NCBI RefSeq assembly: GCF_029227915.1
Contig: NC_079878.1
Location: forward strand, 16,866,001 to 16,930,000
DNA from: Hydractinia symbiolongicarpus
Taxonomy: Eukaryota > Cnidaria > Hydrozoa > Anthoathecata > Hydractiniidae
DNA: 64,000 nucleotides
Direction: 5' to 3'
Shown: one piece after another, positions 28,301 through 41,060 of the stretch
Numbering within the stretch: the first letter of the stretch is position 1
Layout: every line of letters starts with the position of its first letter
Notes under the pieces: model-generated
Database searches by the model: none
What the model was told of the DNA's origin: nothing
Seen by the model: the letters and a program-made list of their open reading frames with translations, nothing else
Program-made: the position numbers and the translations under genes

Positions 28301-29103
28301 ACTGCCATTTCGGATTGGAAAACGACTTGAGTTGTCGTAGTCCATTGAGAGTGGAAGGACTATACTGATCCTCACATGTCTACCCTCGTGGAAGGACGTA
28401 ATATACGTGTAAGGCCCTTATTAGACCTCAAAAGGCCGTATTACAACATTTAGAAGACTGTGCACGTAGTTGACGGTGCTCTACTGCCATTGCGGATTAG
28501 AAAATCACTTGAGGCGTCGTAGTCCATTGAGAGTGGAAGGACTAGACCGATCCCCACCTGTTTAGGATCGTGCAAGCACGTGATTTACGTGTGAGACCCT
28601 TATTAGACTACAAAAGGCCGTATTACAACATTTAGAAGACTGTGCACGTAGTTGACAATGTTCTATGGCCATTGCGGATTGGAAAACGACTTGAGGCGTC
28701 GTAGTCCATTAAGAGTGGAAGGACTAGACCGATCCCCATCCGCCTAGGCTTGTGGAAGCACGCGTTTGACGTGTAAGGCCCATGTTAGGCTGCTAAAGGC
28801 CGTATTACGCCATTTAGAAGACTGTGAGCGTAGTTGGCCGAGTTTTATGGCCATCGCGGATTGGAAAACGACTTAAGAAGTCGTAGTCCATTGAAAGTGG
28901 AAGGACTACACTGATCCTCACATGTCTACCCACGTGAAAGGACGTGATTAACGGTTAAACCCATTTTAGGCTGCAAAAAGCCGTACTACAACATTTAGAA
29001 GACTGTGAGCGTAGTTGACGATGTTCTATGGCCATTGCGGATTGGAAAACGACTTGAGCCGTCGTAGTCCATTGAGATTTGAAGAACTAGAACGATCCCC
29101 ATC
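19362..29103 (+). repeat. Large tandem duplication, copy 2 (9742 bp)
   Basis: Second copy of 10628-19361, directly adjoining it. It is longer because of 912 bp at about 23855-24766 that copy 1 lacks. The stretch 19362-19457 matches both the start of one half and the end of the other, as expected if unequal exchange took place within homologous monomers. The match ends near 29103, where this copy reads ATCGGCCTAGGATCG and copy 1 at 19458 reads ATCCGCCCAGGCTTG. Confidence 0.88.
23855..24766 (+). repeat. 912-bp five-monomer segment present only in copy 2
   Basis: The offset between the two large copies jumps from 8734 to 9646 across this segment, a step of 912 bp (5 x 182 plus 2). Its first part, to about 24421, resembles 15846-16413 and 25492-26059. 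Its second part, with ACTACATTTAG and CAGATTCGAAAACG, resembles monomers near 9330 in the older left region. The segment was therefore either lost from copy 1 or brought into copy 2 by exchange with another part of the array. Confidence 0.75.
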
Positions 29104-31135
29104 GGCCTAGGATCGTGGAAACACGTGATTTACGTGTAAGGCCCTTATTAGACTACAAAAGGCCGCATTACAACATTTATAAGACTGTGCACGTAGTTGA
29201 CGATGTTCTACGGCCATTGCGGATTGGAAGACGACTTGAGGCGTCGTAGTCCATTGAGAGTGGAAGGACTACACTGATCCTCACATGTCTACCCTCGTGG
29301 AAGGACGTAATATACGTGAAAGGCTCTTATTAGACCTCAAAAGGCCGTATTACAATATTTGGAAGACTGTGCACGTAGTTGACGGTGTTCTACTGCCATT
29401 TCGGATTGGAAAACGACTTGAGTTGTCGTAGTCCATTGAGAGTGGAAGGACTATACTGATCCTCACATGTCTACCCTCGTGGAAGGACGTAATATACGTG
29501 TAAGGCCCTTATTAGACCTCAAAAGGCCGTATTACAACATTTAGAAGACTGTGCACGTAGTTGACGGTGCTCTACTGCCATTGCGGATTGGAAAATCACT
29601 TGAAGCGTCGTAGTCCATTGAGAGTGGAAGGACTAGACCGATCCCCACCTGTTTAGGATCGTGGAAGCACGTGATTTACGTGTGAGACCCTTATTAGACT
29701 ACAAAAGGCCGTATTACAACATTTAGAAGACTGTGCACGTAGCTGACAATGTTCTATGGCCATTGCGGATTGGAAAACGACTTGAGGCGTCGTAGTCCAT
29801 TAAAAGTGGAAGGACTAGACCGATCCCCATCCGCCTAGGCTTGTGGAAGCACGCGTTTGACGTGTAAGGCCCATGTTAGGCTGCTAAAGGCCGTATTACA
29901 CCATTTAGAAGACTGTGAGCGTAGTTGGCCGAGTTTTATGGCGATTGCGGATTGGAAAACGACTTAAGGCGTCGTAGTCCATTGAAAGTGGAAGGACTAC
30001 ACTGATCCTCACATGTCTACCCACGTGGAAGGACGTGATTAACGGTTAAACCCATTTTAGGCTGCAAAAAGCCGTACTACAACATTTAGAAGACTGTGAG
30101 CGTAGTTGACGATGTTCTATGGCCATTGCGGATTGGAAAACGACTTGAGCCGTCGTAGTCCATTGAGATTTGAAGAACTAGAACGATCCCCATCGGCCTA
30201 GGATCGTGGAAGCACGTGATTTACGTGTAAGGCCCTTATTAGACTACAAAAGGCTGCATTACAACATTTAGAAGACTGTGCACGTAGTTGACGATGTTCT
30301 ACGGCCATTGCGGATTGGAAAACGACTTGAGGCGTCGTAGTCCATTGAGAGTGGAAGGACTACACTGATCCTCACATGTCTACCCTCGTGGAAGGACGTA
30401 ATATACGTGAAAGGCCCTTATTAGACCTCAAAAGGCCGTATTACAATATTTGGAAGACTGTGCACGTAGTTGACGGTGTTCTACTGCCATTTCGGATTGG
30501 AAAACGACTTGAGTTGTCGTAGTCCATTGAGAGTGGAAGGACTATACTGATCCTCACATGTCTACCCTCGTGGAAGGACGTAATATACGTGTAAGGCCCT
30601 TATTAGACCTCAAAAGGCCGTATTACAACATTTAGAAGACTGTGCACGTAGTTGACGGTGCTCTACTGCCATTGCGGATTAGAAAATCACTTGAGGCGTC
30701 GTAGTCCATTGAGAGTGGAAGGACTAGACCGATCCCCACCTGTTTAGGATCGTGCAAGCACGTGATTTACGTGTGAGACCCTTATTAGACTACAAAAGGC
30801 CGTATTACAACATTTAGAAGACTGTGCACGTAGTTGACAATGTTCTATGGCCATTGCGGATTGGAAAACGACTTGAGGCGTCGTAGTCCATTAAGAGTGG
30901 AAGGACTAGACCGATCCCCATCCGCCTAGGCTTGTGGAAGCACGCGTTTGACGTGTAAGGCCCATGTTAGGCTGCTAAAGGCCGTATTACACCATTTAGA
31001 AGACTGTGAGCGTAGTTGGCCGAGTTTTATGGCGATTGCGGATTGGAAAACGACTTAAGGCGTCGTAGTCCATTGAAAGTGGAAGGACTACACTGATCCT
31101 CACATGTCTACCCACGTGGAAGGACGTGATTAACG
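27104..31135 (+). repeat. Higher-order repeats, 11-monomer (2000 bp) period of 5+6
   Basis: The marker CTACGGCCATTGC occurs at about 27208, 28117, 29208 and 30299: spacings of 909, 1091 and 1091 bp, that is 5, 6 and 6 monomers. Positions 27104-27783 match 29104-29783 at offset 2000. From 29784 the best match switches to offset 1091, ending near 31135 where AACGGGAAAAG replaces AACGGTTAAAC. Alternating 5- and 6-monomer units amount to a higher-order repeat whose length changes by whole monomers. Confidence 0.75.
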
Positions 31136-32434
31136 GGAAAAGCCCATTTTAGGCTGCAAAAAGCCGTACTACAACATTTAGAAGACTGTGCACGTAGTTG
31201 ACGATGTTCTATGGCCATTGCGGATTAGAAAACGACTTGAGCCGTCGTAGTCCATTGAGATTTGAAGAACTAAAACGATCCCCATCCGCCTAGGATCGTG
31301 GAAGCACGTCATTAACGTGTAAGGCCCTTATTAGACTACAAAAGGCCGTATTACAACATTTAGAAGACTGTGAGCGTAGTTGGCCTAGTTCTATGGCCAT
31401 TGCTGATTGGAAAACAACTTGACCCGTCGTAGGCCATTGAGAGTGGAAGGACTAGACGGATCCTGTCATGTATACGCACGTGGAAGCACGTGATTTACGT
31501 GTAAGGTCCTTATTAGACTGCCAAAGACCGTATTACAACTTTTAGAAAACTGTGCACGTACTTAACAGTGTTCTATTGCCATGGGCGGTTTGGAAAACGA
31601 CTTGGGACGTCGTAGTCCATTGAGAGTGGAAGGACTACACGGATCATCACATGTCTACCGTCGTGGAAGGAGGTGATTAACGGGAAAAGCCCAATTTATG
31701 CTACAAAAAGCCGTATTAAAACATTTAGAAGAAGACTTTGCACATAGTTTACGGTGATCTATGGCCATTGCGGATTGGAAAACCACTTGAGGCGTCCTAG
31801 TCCATTGAGAGTGGAAGGACTAGACCGATCCCCATCCGCCTAGGCTTGTGGAAGCACGCGTTTGACGTGAAGGGCCCATGTTAGGCTGCTAAAGGCCGTA
31901 TTACAACATTTAGAAGACTGTGAGCGTTGTTGACCGAGTTCAATGGCCATTGAAGATTGAAAAACGATTTGGCACGTCGTAGACCAATGAGAGTGGAAAG
32001 ACTAGACGGATCATGTCATGTATACGCACGTGGTAGCACGTGATTTACGTGTAAGGCCCTTATTAGACTGCCAAAGACCGCATTACAACATTTAGAAGAC
32101 TGTGCACGTAGTTGACGGTGTTCTACTGCCATTGCGGATTGGAAAACGACTTGAGGCGTCGTAGTGCATTGAACGTGGAAGGACTACACTGATCCTCACA
32201 TGTCTACCCACGTGGAAGGACGTGATTAACGGGAAAAGCCCATTTTAGGCTGCAAAAATCTGTACTACAAAATTTAGAAGAAGACTTTGCACGTTGTTTA
32301 CGGTGGTCTATGGCCATTGCGGATTGGAAAACCACTTGAGGCGTCGTAATCCATTGAGAGTGGAAGGACTACACTGATCCCCACCTGTCTAGGATCGTGC
32401 AAGCACGTGATTTACGTGTAGGGCCCTTATTAAA
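30790..32434 (+). repeat. Nine-monomer block, copy 1 (offset 1645)
   Basis: About 30790-32155 matches 32435-33800 at a constant offset of 1645 bp. Shared markers are GGCGATTGCGG, CGGATTAGAAAACG, CTTAACAGTG with CCATGGGCGGTTTGG, and the GAAGAAGAC long monomer. The last 280 bp is not repeated in the second copy. It includes old-type monomers (GTGCATTGAACGTGG) also seen at about 4305 and 8682. Confidence 0.7.
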
Positions 32435-33800
32435 CTACAAAAGGCCGTATTACAACATTTAGAAGACTGTGCACGTAGTTGACAATGTTCTATGGCCATT
32501 GCAGATTGGAAAACGACTTGAGGCGTCGTAGTCCATTAAGAGTGGAAGGACTAGACCGATCCCCATCCGGCTAGGCTTGTGGAAGCACGCGTTTGACGTG
32601 TAAGGCCCATGTTAGGCTGCTAAAGGCCGTATTACACCATTTAGAAGACTGTGAGCGTAGTTGGCCGAGTTTTATGGCGATTGCGGATTGGAAAACGACT
32701 TAAGGCGTCGTAGTCCGTTGAAAGTGGAAGGACTACACTGATCCTCACATGTCTACCCACGTGGAAGGACGTGATTAACGGGAAAAGCCCATTTTAGGCT
32801 GCAAAAAGCCGTACTACAACATTTAGAAGACTGTGCACGTAGTTGACGATGTTCTATGGCCATTGCGGATTAGAAAACGACTTGAGCCGTCGTAGTCCAT
32901 TGAGATTTGAAGAACTAGAACGATCCCCATCCGCCTAGGATCGTGGAAGCACGTGATTAACGTGTAAGGCCCTTATTAGACTACAAAAGGCCGTATTACA
33001 ACATTTAGAAGACTGTGAGCGTAGTTGGCCGAGTTCTATGGCCATTGCTGATTGGAAAACAACTTGCCCCGTCGTAGACCATTGAGAGTGGAAGGACTAG
33101 ACGGATCCTGTCATGTATACGCACGTGGAAGCACGTGATTTACGTGTAAGGCCCTTATTAGACTGCCAAAGACCGTATTACAACTTTTAGAAAACTGTGC
33201 ACGTACTTAACAGTGTTCTATTGCCATGGGCGGTTTGGAAAACGACTTGGGACGTCGTAGTCCATTGAGAGTGGAAGGACTACACGGATCATCACATGTC
33301 TACCGTCGTGGAAGGAGGTGATTAACGGGAAAAGCCCAATTTATGCTACAAAAAGCCGTATTACAACATTTAGAAGAAGACTTTGCACATAGTTTACGGT
33401 GGTCTATGGCCATTGCGGATTGGAAAACCACTTGAGGCGTCCTAGTCCATTGAGAGTGGAAGGACTAGACCGATCCCCATCCGCCTAGGCTTGTGGAAGC
33501 ACGCGTTTGACGTGAAGGGCCCATGTTAGGCTGCTAAAGGCCGTATTACAACATTTAGAAGACTGTGAGCGTTGTTGACCGAGTTCAATGGCCATTGAAG
33601 ATTGGAAAACGATTTGACACGTCGTAGACCAATGAGAGTGGAAAGACTAGACGAATCCTGTCATGTATACGCACGTGGTAGCACGTGATTTACGTGTAAG
33701 GCCCTTATTAGACTGCCAAAGACCGCATTACAACATGTAGAAGACTGTGCACGTAGTTGACGGTGTTCTACTGCCATTGCGGATTGGAAAACGACTTGAG
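32435..33800 (+). repeat. Nine-monomer block, copy 2 (offset 1645)
   Basis: Counterpart of 30790-32155. The match ends where this copy continues with TTGAGTTGTCG and the first with TTGAGGCGTCG. Its end, from about 33235, also belongs to the next duplicated block (offset 1821), so the two blocks overlap and share an edge. Confidence 0.7.
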
Positions 33801-35055
33801 TTGTCGTAGTCCATTGAGAGTGGAAGGACTATACTGATCCTCACATGTCTACCCTCGTGGAAGGACGTAATATACGTGTAAGGCCCTTATTAGACCTCAA
33901 AAGGCCGTATTACAATATTTGGAAGACTGTGCACGTAGTTGACGGTGTTCTACTGCCATTGCAGATTGGAAAATCACTTGAGGCGTCGTAGTCCATTGAG
34001 AGTGGAAGGACTAGACCGATCCCCACCTGTTTAGGATCGTGGAAGCACGTGATTTACGTGTGAGACCCTTATTAGACTACAAAAGGCCGTATTACAACAT
34101 TTAGAAGACTGTGCACGTAGTTGACAATGTTCTATGGCCATTGCGGATTGGAAAACGACTTGAGGCGTCGTAGTCCATTAAGAGTGGAAGGACTAGACCG
34201 ATCCCCATCCGCCTAGGCTTGTGGAAGCACGCGTTTGACGTGTAAGGCCCATGTTAGGCTGCTAAAGGCTGTATTACACCATTTAGAAGACTGTGAGCGT
34301 AGTTGGCCGAGTTTTATGGCCATCGTGGATTGGAAAACGACTTAAGGCGTCGTAGTCCATTGAAAGTAGAAGGACTACACTGATCCTCACATGTCTACCC
34401 ACGTGGAAGGACGTGATTAACGGTTAAACCCATTTTAGGCTGCAAAAAGCCGTACTACAACATTTAGAAGACTGTGAGCGTAGTTGACGATGTTCTATGG
34501 CCATTGCGGATTGGAAAACGACTTGAGCCGTCGTAGTCCATTGAGATTTGAAGAACTAGAACGATCCCCATCCGCCTAGGATCGTGGAAGCACGTGATTT
34601 ACGTGTAAGGCCCTTATTAGACTACAAAAGGCCGCATTACAACATTTAGAAGACTGTGCACGTAGTTGACGATGTTCTACGGCCATTGCGGATTGGAAAA
34701 CGACTTGACGCGTTGTAGACCATTGAGAGTGAAGGACTAGACGGATCCTGTCATGTATACGCACGTGGAACCACGTGATTTACGTGTAAGGCCCTTATTA
34801 GACTGCCAAAATCCGTATTACAACATTAAGAAGACTGTGCACGCAGTTGACGGTGTTCTACTGCCATTGCGGATTGGAAAACGACTTGAGGCGTCGTAGT
34901 CCATTGAGAGTGGAAGGACTACACTGATCCCCACATGTCTACCCTCGTGGAAGGTCATGATTAACGGGAAAAGCCCATTTTAGGCTGCAAAAGGCCGTAT
35001 TACAACATTTAGAACACTGTGCACGTAGTTGACGATGTTCTATGGCCATTGCGGA
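33235..35055 (+). repeat. Ten-monomer block, copy 1 (offset 1821/1811)
   Basis: About 33235-34804 matches 35056-36615. Shared markers run in order: CGACTTGGGACGTCG, ATCATCACATGTC, the GAAGAAGAC long monomer, GACCGCATTACAAC, GTTGTCGTAG, and CTACGGCCATTGC with GACGCGTTGTAG. The offset is 1821 bp up to about 34400 and 1811 bp afterwards. Confidence 0.75.
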
Positions 35056-36615
35056 TTGGAAAACGACTTGGGACGTCGTAGTCCATTGAGAGTGAAAGGA
35101 CTACACGGATCATCACATGTCTACCGTCGTGGAAGGAGGTGATTAACGGGAAAAGCCCAATTTATGCTACAAAAAGCCGTATTACAACATTTAGAAGAAG
35201 ACTTTGCACATAGTTTACGGTGGTCTATGGCCATTGCGGATTGGAAAACCACTTGAGGCGTCCTAGTCCATTGAGAGTGGAAGAATTAGACCGATCCCCA
35301 TCCGCCTAGGCTTGTGGAAGCCCGCGTTTGACGTGAAGGGCCCATGTTAGGCTGCTAAAGGCCGTATTACAACATTTAGAAGACTGTGAGCGTTGTTGAC
35401 CGAGTTCAATGGCCATTGAAGATTGGAAAACGATTTGACACGTCGTAGACCAATGAGAGTGGAAAGACTAGACGGATCCTGTCATGTATACGCACGTGGT
35501 AGCACGTGATTTACGTGTAAGGCCCTTATTAGACTGCCAAAGACCGCATTACAACATTTAGAAGACTGTGCACGTAGTTGACGGTGTTCTACTGCCATTG
35601 CGGATTGGAAAACGACTTGAGTTGTCGTAGTCTATTGAGAGTGGAAGGACTATACTGATCCTCACATGTCTACCCTCGTGGAAGGACGTAATATACGTGT
35701 AAGGCCCTTATTAGACCTCAAAAGGCCGTATTACAATATTTGGAAGACTGTGCACGTAGTTGACGGTGTTCTACTGCCATTGCAGATTGGAAAATCACTT
35801 GAGGCGTCGTAGTCCATTGAGAGTGGAAGGACTAGACCGATCCCCACCTGTTTAGGATCGTGGAAGCACGTGATTTACGTGTGAGACCCTTATTAGACTA
35901 CAAAAGGCCGTATTACAACCTTTAGAAGACTGTGCACGTAGTTGACAATGTTCTATGGCCATTGCGGATTGGAAAACGACTTGAGGCGTCGTAGTCCATT
36001 AAGAGTGGAAGGACTAGACCGATCCCCATCCGCCTAGGCTTGTGGAAGCACGCGTTTGACGTGTAAGGCCCATGTTAGGCTGCTAAAGGCCGTATTACAC
36101 CATTTAGAAGACTGTGAGCGTAGTTGGCCGAGTTTTATGGCCATCGCGGATTGGAAAACGACTTAAGGCGTCGTAGTCCATTGAAAGTGGAAGGACTACA
36201 CTGATCCTCACATGTCTACCCACGTGATTAACGGTCAAACCCATTTTAGGCTGCAAAAAGCCGTACTACAACATTTAGAAGACTGTGAGCGTAGTTGACG
36301 ATGTTCTATGGCCATTGCGGATTGGAAAACGACTTGAGCCGTCGTAGTCCATTGAGATTTGAAGAACTAGAACGATCCCCATCCGCCTAGGATCGTGGAA
36401 GCACGTGATTTACGTGTAAGGCCCTTATTAGACTACAAAAGGCCGCATTACAACATTTAGAAGACTGTGCACGTAGTTGACGATGTTCTACGGCCATTGC
36501 GGATTGGAAAACGACTTGACGCGTTGTAGACCATTGAGAGTGAAGGACTAGACGGATCCTGTCATGTATACGCACGTGGAAGCACGTGATTTACGTGTAA
36601 GGCCCTTATTAGACC
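35056..36615 (+). repeat. Ten-monomer block, copy 2, with a 10-bp deletion
   Basis: Counterpart of 33235-34804. Near 36225 the copy reads CCCACGTGATTAACGG, while copy 1 at about 34398 has GAAGGACGTG in addition; this 10-bp loss accounts for the offset change from 1821 to 1811. The deletion lies between two GTG repeats, consistent with replication slippage. The match ends where the other copy continues GACTGCCAAAATCC and this one GACCTTAAAAGG. Confidence 0.75.
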
Positions 36616-39600
36616 TTAAAAGGCCGTATTACAATATTTGGAAGGCTGTGCACGTAGTTGACGGTGTTCTACTGCCATTTCGGATTGGAAAACGACTTGA
36701 GTTGTCGTAGTCCATTGAGAGTGGAAGGACTACACTGATCCTCACATATCTACCCTCGTGGAAGGACGCAATATACGTGTAAGGCCATTATTAGACCTCA
36801 AAAGGCCGTATTACAATATTTGGAAGACTGTGCACGTAGTTGACGGTGTTCTACTGCCATTGCGGATTGGAAAATCACTTGAGGCGTCGTAGTCCATTGA
36901 GAGTGGAAGGACTAGACCGATCCCCACCTGTTTAGGATCGTGGAAGCACGTGATTTACGTGTGAGACCCTTATTAGACTACAAAAGGCCGTATTACAACA
37001 TTTAGAAGACTGTGCACGTAGTTGACAATGTTCTATGGCCATTGCGGATTGGAAAACGACTTGAGGCGTCGTAGTCCATTAAGAGTGGAAGGACTAGACC
37101 GATCCCCATCCGCCTAGGCTTGTGGAAGCACGCGTTTGACGTGTAAGGCCCATGTTAGGCTGCTAAAGGCCGTATTACACCATTTAGAAGACTGTGAGCG
37201 TAGTAGGCCAAGTTTTATGGCCATCGCGGATTGGAAAACGACTAAAGGCGTCGTAGTCCATTGAAAGTGGAAGGACTACACTGATCCTCACATGTCTACC
37301 TACGTGGAAGGACGTGATTAACGGTTAAACCCATTTTAGGCTGCAAAAAGCCGTACTACAACATTTAGAAGACTGTGAGCGTAGTTGGCCGAGTTCTATG
37401 GCCATTGCTGATTGGTAAACAACTTGAGCCATCGTAGACCATTGAGAGTGTAAGGACTAGACGGATCCTGTCATGTATACGCACGTGGAAGCACGTGATT
37501 TGCGTGTAAGGCCCATATTAGACTGCCAAAGACCGTATTACAACTTTTAGGAGACTGTGCACGTAGTTGACGGTGTTCTACTGCCATTGCGGATTGGAAA
37601 ACGACTTGAGGCGTCGTAGTCCATTGAGAGTGGAAGGACTACACTGATCCTCACATGTCTACCCTCGTGGAAGGACGTAATATACGTGAAAGGCCCTTAT
37701 TAGACCTTAAAAGGCCGTATTACAATATTTGGAAGACTGTGCACGTAGTTGACGGTGTTCTACTGCCATTTCGGATTGGAAAACGACTTGAGTTGTCGTA
37801 GTCCATTGAGAGTGGAAGGACTATACTGATCCTCACATGTCTACCCTCGTGGAAGGACGTAAGATACGTGTAAGGCCCTTATTAGACCTCAAAAGGCCGT
37901 ATTACAACATTTAGAAGACTGTGCACGTAGTTGACGGTGTTCTACTGCCATTGCGGATTGGAAAATCACTTGAGGCGTCGTAGTCCATTCAGAGTGGAAG
38001 GACTAGACCGATCCCCACCTGTTTAGGATTGTGGAAGCACGTGATTTACGTGTGAGACCCTTATTAGACTACAAAAGGCCGTATTACAACATTTAGAAGA
38101 CTGTGCACGTAGTTGACAATGTTCTATGGCCATTGCGGATTGGAAAACGACTTGAGGCGTCGTAGTCCATTAAGAGTGGAAGGACTAGACCGATCCCCAT
38201 CCGCCTAGGCTTGTGGAAGCACGCGTTTGACGTGTAAGGCCCATGTTAGGCTGCTAAAGGCCGTATTACGCCATTTAGAAGACTGTGAGCGTAGTTGGCC
38301 GAGTTTTATGGCCATCGCGGATTGGAAAACGACTTAAGAAGTCGTAGTCCATTGAAAGTGGAAGGACTACACTGATCCTCACATGTCTACCCACTTGGAA
38401 GGACGTGATTAACGGTTAAACCCATTTTAGGCTGCAAAAAGCCGTACTACAACATTTAGAAGACTGTGAGCGTAGTTGACGATGTTCTATGGCCATTGCG
38501 GATTGGAAAACGACTTGAGCCGTCGTAGTCCATTGAGATTTGAAGAACTAGAACGATCCCCATCGGCCTAGGATCGTGGAAACACGTGATTTACGTGTAA
38601 GGCCCTTATTAGACTACAAAAGGCCGCATTACAACATTTAGAAGACTGTGCACGTAGTTGACGATGTTCTACGGCCATTGCGGATTGGAAAACGACTTGA
38701 GGCGTCGTAGTCCATTGAGAGTGGAAGGACTATACTGATCCTCACATGTCTACCCTCGTGGAAGGACGTAATATACGTGTAAGGCCCTTATTAGACCTCA
38801 AAAGGCCGTATTACAACATTTAGAAGACTGTGCACGTTGTTGACGGTGCTCTACTGCCATTGCGGATTGGAAAATCACTTGAGGCGTCGTAGTCCATTGA
38901 GAGTGGAAGGACTAGACTGATCCCCACCTGTTTAGGATCGTGGAAGCACGTGATTTACGTGTGAGACCCTTATTAGACTACAAAAGGCCGTATTACAACA
39001 TTTAGAAGACTGTGCACGTAGTTGACAATGTTCTATGGCCATTGCGGATTGGAAAACGACTTGAGGCGTCGTAGTCCATTAAGAGTGGAAGGACTAGACC
39101 GATCCCCATCCGCCTAGGCTTGTGGAAGCACGCGTTTGACGTGTAAGGCCCATGTTAGTCTGCTAAAGGCCGTATTACACCATTTAGAAGACTGTGAGCG
39201 TAGTTGGTCGAGTTTTATGGCGATTGCGGATTGGAAAACGACTTAAGGCGTCGTAGTCCATTGAAAGTGGAAGGACTACACTGATCCTCACATGTCTACC
39301 CACGTGGAAGGACGTGATTAACGGTTAAACCCATTTTAGGCTGCAAAAAGCCGTACTACAACATTTAGAAGACTGTGAGCGTAGTTGGCCGAGTTCTATG
39401 GCCATTGCTGATTGGTAAACAACTTGACCCATCGTAGACCATTGAGAGTGTAAGGACTAGACGGATCCTGTCATGTATACGCACGTGGAAGCACGTGATT
39501 TGCGTGTAAGGCCCATATTAGACTGCCAAAGACCGTATTACAACTTTTAGGAGACTGTGCACGTAGTTGACGGTGTTCTACTGCCATTGCGGATTGGAAA

Positions 39601-41060
39601 ACGACTTGAGGCGTCGTAGTCCATTGAGAGTGGAAGGACTACACTGATCCTCACATGTCTACCCTCGTGGAAGGACGTAATATACGTGAAAGGCCTTTAT
39701 TAGACCTCAAAAGGCCGTATTACAATATTTGGAAGACTGTGCACGTAGTTGACGGTGTTCTACTGCCATTTCGGATTGGAAAACGACTTGAGTTGTCGTA
39801 GTCCATTGAGAGTGGAAGGACTATACTGATCCTCACATGTCTACCCTCGTGGAAGGACGTAATATACGTATAAGGCCCTTATTAGACCTCAAAAGGCCGT
39901 ATTACAACATTTAGAAGACTGTGCACGTAGTTGACGGTGCTCTACTGCCATTGCGGATTGGAAAATCACTTGAGGCGTCGTAGTCCATTGAGAGTGGAAG
40001 GACTAGACCGATCCCCACCTGTTTAGGATCGTGGAAGCACGTGATTTACGTGTGAGACCCTTATTAGACTACAAAAGGCCGTATTACAACATTTAGAAGA
40101 CTGTGCACGTAGTTGACAATGTTCTATGGCCATTGCGGATTGGAAAACGACTTGAGGCGTCGTAGTCCATTAAGAGTGGAAGGACTAGACCGATCCCCAT
40201 CCGCCTAGGCTTGTGGAAGCACGCGTTTGACGTGTAAGGCCAATGTTAGGCTGCTAAAGGCCGTATTACACCATTTAGAAGACTGTGAGCGTAGTTGGCC
40301 GAGTTTTATGGCGATTGCGGATTGGAAAACGACTTAAGGCGTCGTAGTCCATTGAAAGTGGAAGGACTACACTGATCCTCACATGTCTACCCACGTGGAA
40401 GGACGTGATTAACGGGAAAAGCCCATTTTAGGCTGCAAAATCCGTACTACAACATTTAGAAGACTGTGCACGTAGTTGACGATGTTCTATGGCCATTGCG
40501 GATTAGAAAACGACTTGAGCCGTCGTAGTCCATTGAGATTTGAAGACCTAGAACGATCCCCATCCGCCTAGGATCGTGGAAGCACGTGATTAACGTGTAA
40601 GGCCCTTATTAGACTACAAAAGGCCGTATTACAACATTTAGAAGACTGTGAGCGTAGTTGGCCGAGTTCTATGGCCATTGCTGGTTGGAAAACAACTTGA
40701 CCCGTCGTAGACCATTGAGAGTGGAAGGACTAGACGGATCCTGTCATGTATACGCACGTGGAAGCACGTGATTTACGTGTAAGGCCCTTATTAGACTGCC
40801 AAAGACCGTATTACAACTTTTAGAAGACTGTGCACGTAGTTGACGGTGTTCTACTGCCATTGCGGATTGGAAAACGACTTGAGGCGTCGTAGTCCATTGA
40901 GAGTGAACGGACTACACTGATCCTCACATATCTACCCTCGTGGAAGGACGCAATATTCGTGTAAGGCCATTATTAGACCTCAAAAGGCCGTATTACAATA
41001 TTTGGAAGACTGTGCACGTAGTTGACGTTGTTCTACTGCCATTTCGGATTGGAAAACGAC
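36616..41060 (+). repeat. Higher-order repeats with a second 2000-bp period
   Basis: About 37330-38400 matches 39330-40400 at exactly 2000 bp. Both include the unusual GATTGGTAAACAACTTGA with CATCGTAGACC and the TAAGGACTAGACGG monomer. The GTTTAGGATCGTGG-type marker recurs here at about 36929, 38030 and 40021. The monomer order closely resembles that of the large duplication at 10628-29103, so this looks like a more diverged copy of the same higher-order family. Only satellite is present. Confidence 0.7.
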
